This document shows, piece after piece, positions 13,991-16,617 of a stretch of 16,617 nucleotides of DNA (its first letter is position 1; every line of letters begins with the position of its first letter). The notes beneath the pieces were generated by a model. The model made no database searches and was not told where the DNA came from. It worked only from the letters and a program-made list of their open reading frames with translations. Origin of the DNA: Lachnospiraceae bacterium. Its GTDB lineage: Bacteria > Bacillota_A > Clostridia > Lachnospirales > Lachnospiraceae. The stretch covers positions 1 through 16,617 of the forward strand of contig JAGBNT010000052.1 of assembly GCA_017634255.1 (NCBI GenBank), in the 5' to 3' direction. Both the position numbers and the translations under genes were made by a program.

Positions 13991-16291
13991 TTAAAGTTCC
14001 TTGAACTTTTTCAATCCGTTGAAAAACAATATTATGCCCGCTCCTGTCAGCAATGAGATAACCGCGGCAGCCTTCCAGTACCACTTCCCTCCGAAGCATA
14101 CGTAAACAGTATCATCGAAGCCAGGAGGAAGCAGAACCCTGACGACCTGGTTATCTCCATAGGTCACATCGAGACTTCCGCCATGGCTGTCCTTTGCACA
14201 ATAACCCGGATACATCGTAAGGGGCAGGTCCATAAGCTGTACCACATCGTCAGAATTAGAGGCCTTTAAGGTAAGTCTGCTTCCAAGCTTAACGTAGTCA
14301 CTTATACGGACATTTTCAGAGGATGTGCTTATCCGTTCTCCCCTTTTTTCAAAGAGATCTCCATCAGTCCCCTCTAAAAGATACTCCCTTGCCGCACCAA
14401 GATAGGTATAATCCAGCTTGACATCAGCGGACAGCCCCACCTTCTCTATGAGAAAATCCGTCATATTGATAAAACCGAAAAGAGCAGTGAGCCCAACGAT
14501 CAGCATAACGTTCATTACTGAAGTCCTTTTTGTAAGATAGATGACCCCTATACAGCCACAGACAGTCAGCGACACAGGAACAAAGATAAGAAAACGCCAG
14601 GGGAACTGAAATGCTGCTATTACACCGCCCAATATGGTCCTTTCCAGAATCTCCCAGGGAAAAATATACAGTGATAGAACGCAATTCAATACCCCGAAGG
14701 CCAGGGCAGTTACACCCAGGAGCCTGTATTTATCTTCCATCCTTACAAAAAGGAGAAAGGCTGCTGTTGTAAATAAGAGTGCATACCCTATGGCAAAAGG
14801 AAGCTTATCATCTATACCTATTTGGCCAGTCTCCTCTACAACTGTCCTCCCCTTCAGATCAGCTGAAGCATGGAGCATATTATTTGTAAACAACAGCGCA
14901 ATATCCAGTCCCTTATTCTTTATTGAATTGGAAAAATGGTTCATCGGAAGTCTCATATAGTCCAGCAAAGGAACAAGAAATCCTGCATTCAATAACAATG
15001 TAAGTGCTGCAAATTTACCCAGACCTATGAGGCAGTCCCTTCGCAAAAGCCGCTTAATGAATATAAGACCGAGCAATATTGAAAAAACTGCGACTGTAAG
15101 CGTTGTCAGAAGATGCGATTCCAAGACAATTGTAAACCCCAGGGCCAGTGCGATATAGCAGGGACTTTCCTCAGTTTCTTCTCTTTTTATAAAGCTGTAT
15201 ATCCCCCAAATCACAAGTGGAAGTCCGGTCATTGCACAGTATTCTCCCACAGCATCCCTAAAGTAAATATCCAGCATCCTGTAAGGCGCCAGAGTATATA
15301 GCACTGTTCCAATAAACGCCACGTGACGCACCTTAAAGATCTTCAGAAAGGAATAATAGGAAATACAGACTGTCAGGGCGTTTATCATAAATATAAGAAA
15401 ATCATGTGCACATACCCGGTCAAAGCCAAGTATCCTCATTATGGCAGAAGGATACAGAAAAAGCTGCGGATACATCTGCCCTGTGGCATAGCCATATCCA
15501 TACATGTGTGTACTGTGCATTTTGGGCGGGAACTGTCCGCTTAGTATTGCCTCCTTAAGTCCTTCTATACGCATAACGTGAAACAGTGTATCATGGCCGA
15601 TATAAATTCCCCTTGCGAAGACCGGAAGCGATGCAATAAAGATAAGCAGCAGGAGCCCTACCGTATAACTGTATTGCTTAACCGAGAATATTTCGGCTAA
15701 CCATTTCCTCTTAAGTAGCAGAATATCCAGGCATAAGAAGAGCAGGCCCGCAATAACAGGCCTCCTGTAGCGGCCCGCGTTTGTCTGGGTTGCGATTACC
15801 TTTTCTATGGTTAATTTTCCGTTGCCTGCATAATATATCGTAAGATACAGCGGGGTTGAATTTCTCGCAGAACTGATATGGCTGGTATGAATTCCAGACA
15901 CGGACGGAAGCCACCCTCTCAGATCCTCGCCGAAGTCTGCGTCCAGATCGTTATAGTTATTGGATCTCAGCGTAAAGAAGTTATTATCTGCTTCAGCCTC
16001 GTAATAGATCGTAATATCATAGCTTCCCTTAAACAGCCCCTCAGAATTATAAATGATCTTCTCCGGCTGCTCATAGTCCACATTCCCAGGATTATCAGCC
16101 AAAACCTCATTGTCCTTAAGGAGAAGCCTTGTGAATTCAGCTTCCTCGTCCAGTCTTGCCCCCGTAAGCTCTACGCTCATCAGCTCCTGTTTTCCTGACG
16201 AAATATACAGGACAAAAATAATCAGTATTTCAACTATCAATACTGGAAATATGTATTTTATTCCGCTCAAATGCTCAGGCTTTTTTTGCAT
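13991..16291 (-). CDS. PTPS-related (6-pyruvoyl-tetrahydropterin synthase related) polytopic membrane protein
   Basis: The 766 residues have a membrane segment at about 13-31, an extracytoplasmic, beta-rich domain at about 33-175, about ten to twelve membrane segments from 176 to about 600, a second outside domain (about 610-735) and a final membrane segment before a KKFKEL tail. The first loop of the core carries GHDTLFHVMRIEG (232-244) followed by GQFPPKM, the hallmark of the PF10131-type family, which is structurally GT-C-like despite its name. A role in transferring sugars to an envelope polymer is inferred; the substrate is unknown. The ATG has GGAG seven nt upstream and follows the partial YfhO gene by 30 nt, so the two are probably cotranscribed. 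Confidence 0.8.
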   Translation of the reverse strand: MQKKPEHLSGIKYIFPVLIVEILIIFVLYISSGKQELMSVELTGARLDEEAEFTRLLLKDNEVLADNPGNVDYEQPEKIIYNSEGLFKGSYDITIYYEAEADNNFFTLRSNNYNDLDADFGEDLRGWLPSVSGIHTSHISSARNSTPLYLTIYYAGNGKLTIEKVIATQTNAGRYRRPVIAGLLFLCLDILLLKRKWLAEIFSVKQYSYTVGLLLLIFIASLPVFARGIYIGHDTLFHVMRIEGLKEAILSGQFPPKMHSTHMYGYGYATGQMYPQLFLYPSAIMRILGFDRVCAHDFLIFMINALTVCISYYSFLKIFKVRHVAFIGTVLYTLAPYRMLDIYFRDAVGEYCAMTGLPLVIWGIYSFIKREETEESPCYIALALGFTIVLESHLLTTLTVAVFSILLGLIFIKRLLRRDCLIGLGKFAALTLLLNAGFLVPLLDYMRLPMNHFSNSIKNKGLDIALLFTNNMLHASADLKGRTVVEETGQIGIDDKLPFAIGYALLFTTAAFLLFVRMEDKYRLLGVTALAFGVLNCVLSLYIFPWEILERTILGGVIAAFQFPWRFLIFVPVSLTVCGCIGVIYLTKRTSVMNVMLIVGLTALFGFINMTDFLIEKVGLSADVKLDYTYLGAAREYLLEGTDGDLFEKRGERISTSSENVRISDYVKLGSRLTLKASNSDDVVQLMDLPLTMYPGYCAKDSHGGSLDVTYGDNQVVRVLLPPGFDDTVYVCFGGKWYWKAAAVISLLTGAGIILFFNGLKKFKEL

Positions 16292-16321
16292 TCTGCGTCT
16301 CCAATCTTTCCTCCGGTTTTT

Positions 16322-16617
16322 TCATACTCTCTGTTTTTTATATTTTTCTGAAACCATGATAAATATGGCCAGTAAAAAAAGAGAAATAAAGGTAACGACA
16401 CAGCCAATACTGTAAAATGGCGTTGTATATTTGAATTCTATACTGTGTTCTCCCGCCGGAACAGCGATGGCCATGAACATGTCATTTGTTCTGTATACCT
16501 TTCTTTCCTGCCCGTCTACAAAAGCACTCCAGCCAATACTGTAAGGAATTGTCATGCAAAGCAGCTTATCCTTGTCCGTTGAGAGGACCCCTGTCAGCCT
16601 GTCATTTCCGAATTCAA
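16322..16617 (-). CDS. YfhO-family membrane protein, C-terminal end (runs off right edge)
   Basis: The frame is open from the right edge to TGA at 16324-16322, giving about 98 codons. It shows the end of the YfhO outside domain, with NDRLTGVLSTDKDKLL, then IPYSIGWSAFVDGQE and PAGEHSIEFKYTTPF, then one membrane segment and the basic tail SEKYKKQRV. The same arrangement ends the 923-residue protein at 6762 (HSTGWRAYVDG, GPGEHEIRLQYRTPW), so the two are paralogues. An internal ATG at 16555 is not the real start because the family similarity continues upstream of it. Confidence 0.85.
   Translation of the reverse strand, partial: EFGNDRLTGVLSTDKDKLLCMTIPYSIGWSAFVDGQERKVYRTNDMFMAIAVPAGEHSIEFKYTTPFYSIGCVVTFISLFLLAIFIMVSEKYKKQRV

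Overview
The window looks like a chromosomal segment of a Clostridia-type Firmicute, most plausibly a Lachnospiraceae member. The reasons are AGGAGG-type ribosome binding sites, the order gap-pgk-tpiA, a DNA polymerase I whose proofreading domain has lost its usual acidic residues, a PF06541-type membrane protein, and several long YfhO/PTPS-related membrane proteins. The family assignment is inference. I see no tRNA, rRNA, CRISPR array, insertion sequence or phage gene.

Layout. Positions 1-5228 (minus strand) hold, in transcription order, adenine deaminase (ade), DNA polymerase I (polA), dephospho-CoA kinase (coaE) and the start of an unidentified gene running off the left edge. They are closely spaced and probably cotranscribed. 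Positions 5229-5385 form a divergent promoter region with a 54-bp imperfect dyad. From it a plus-strand pair runs to 6765: a PF06541-type membrane protein, apparently with almost no 5' leader, and an HD-domain protein starting at TTG. The HD gene ends overlapping by 4 nt, tail to tail, a minus-strand gene for a 923-residue YfhO-family membrane protein. That gene is translationally coupled (ATGA) to an upstream 255-residue membrane protein that resembles only the N-terminal part of a YfhO protein. Their promoter is at 10357-10385 and is followed by a terminator-like hairpin just before the first start codon.

Positions 10429-13837 (minus strand) carry the lower-glycolysis cluster gap, pgk, tpiA. 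gap has a good sigma-A-type promoter, a stem-loop at the 5' end of its mRNA and its own intrinsic terminator. Between gap and pgk lies the strangest stretch of the window. The pgk Shine-Dalgarno plus ATGGCA start is present three times at 85-86 bp spacing, and each upstream copy is followed by two perfect hairpins whose arms are conserved while one loop has diverged. Between pgk and tpiA is a 92-bp palindromic element with perfect 12-bp terminal inverted repeats. To the right (13991-16617, minus strand) are a PTPS-related polytopic membrane protein and the C-terminal end of another YfhO protein.

Taken together, the window shows central carbon metabolism, purine salvage, DNA repair and CoA synthesis, with a glycolytic cluster flanked on both sides by putative GT-C-like envelope glycosylation proteins. 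No protein here is clearly a new system. The less ordinary material is regulatory: the repeated start modules, the palindromic element, the leader hairpins and the nearly leaderless gene.
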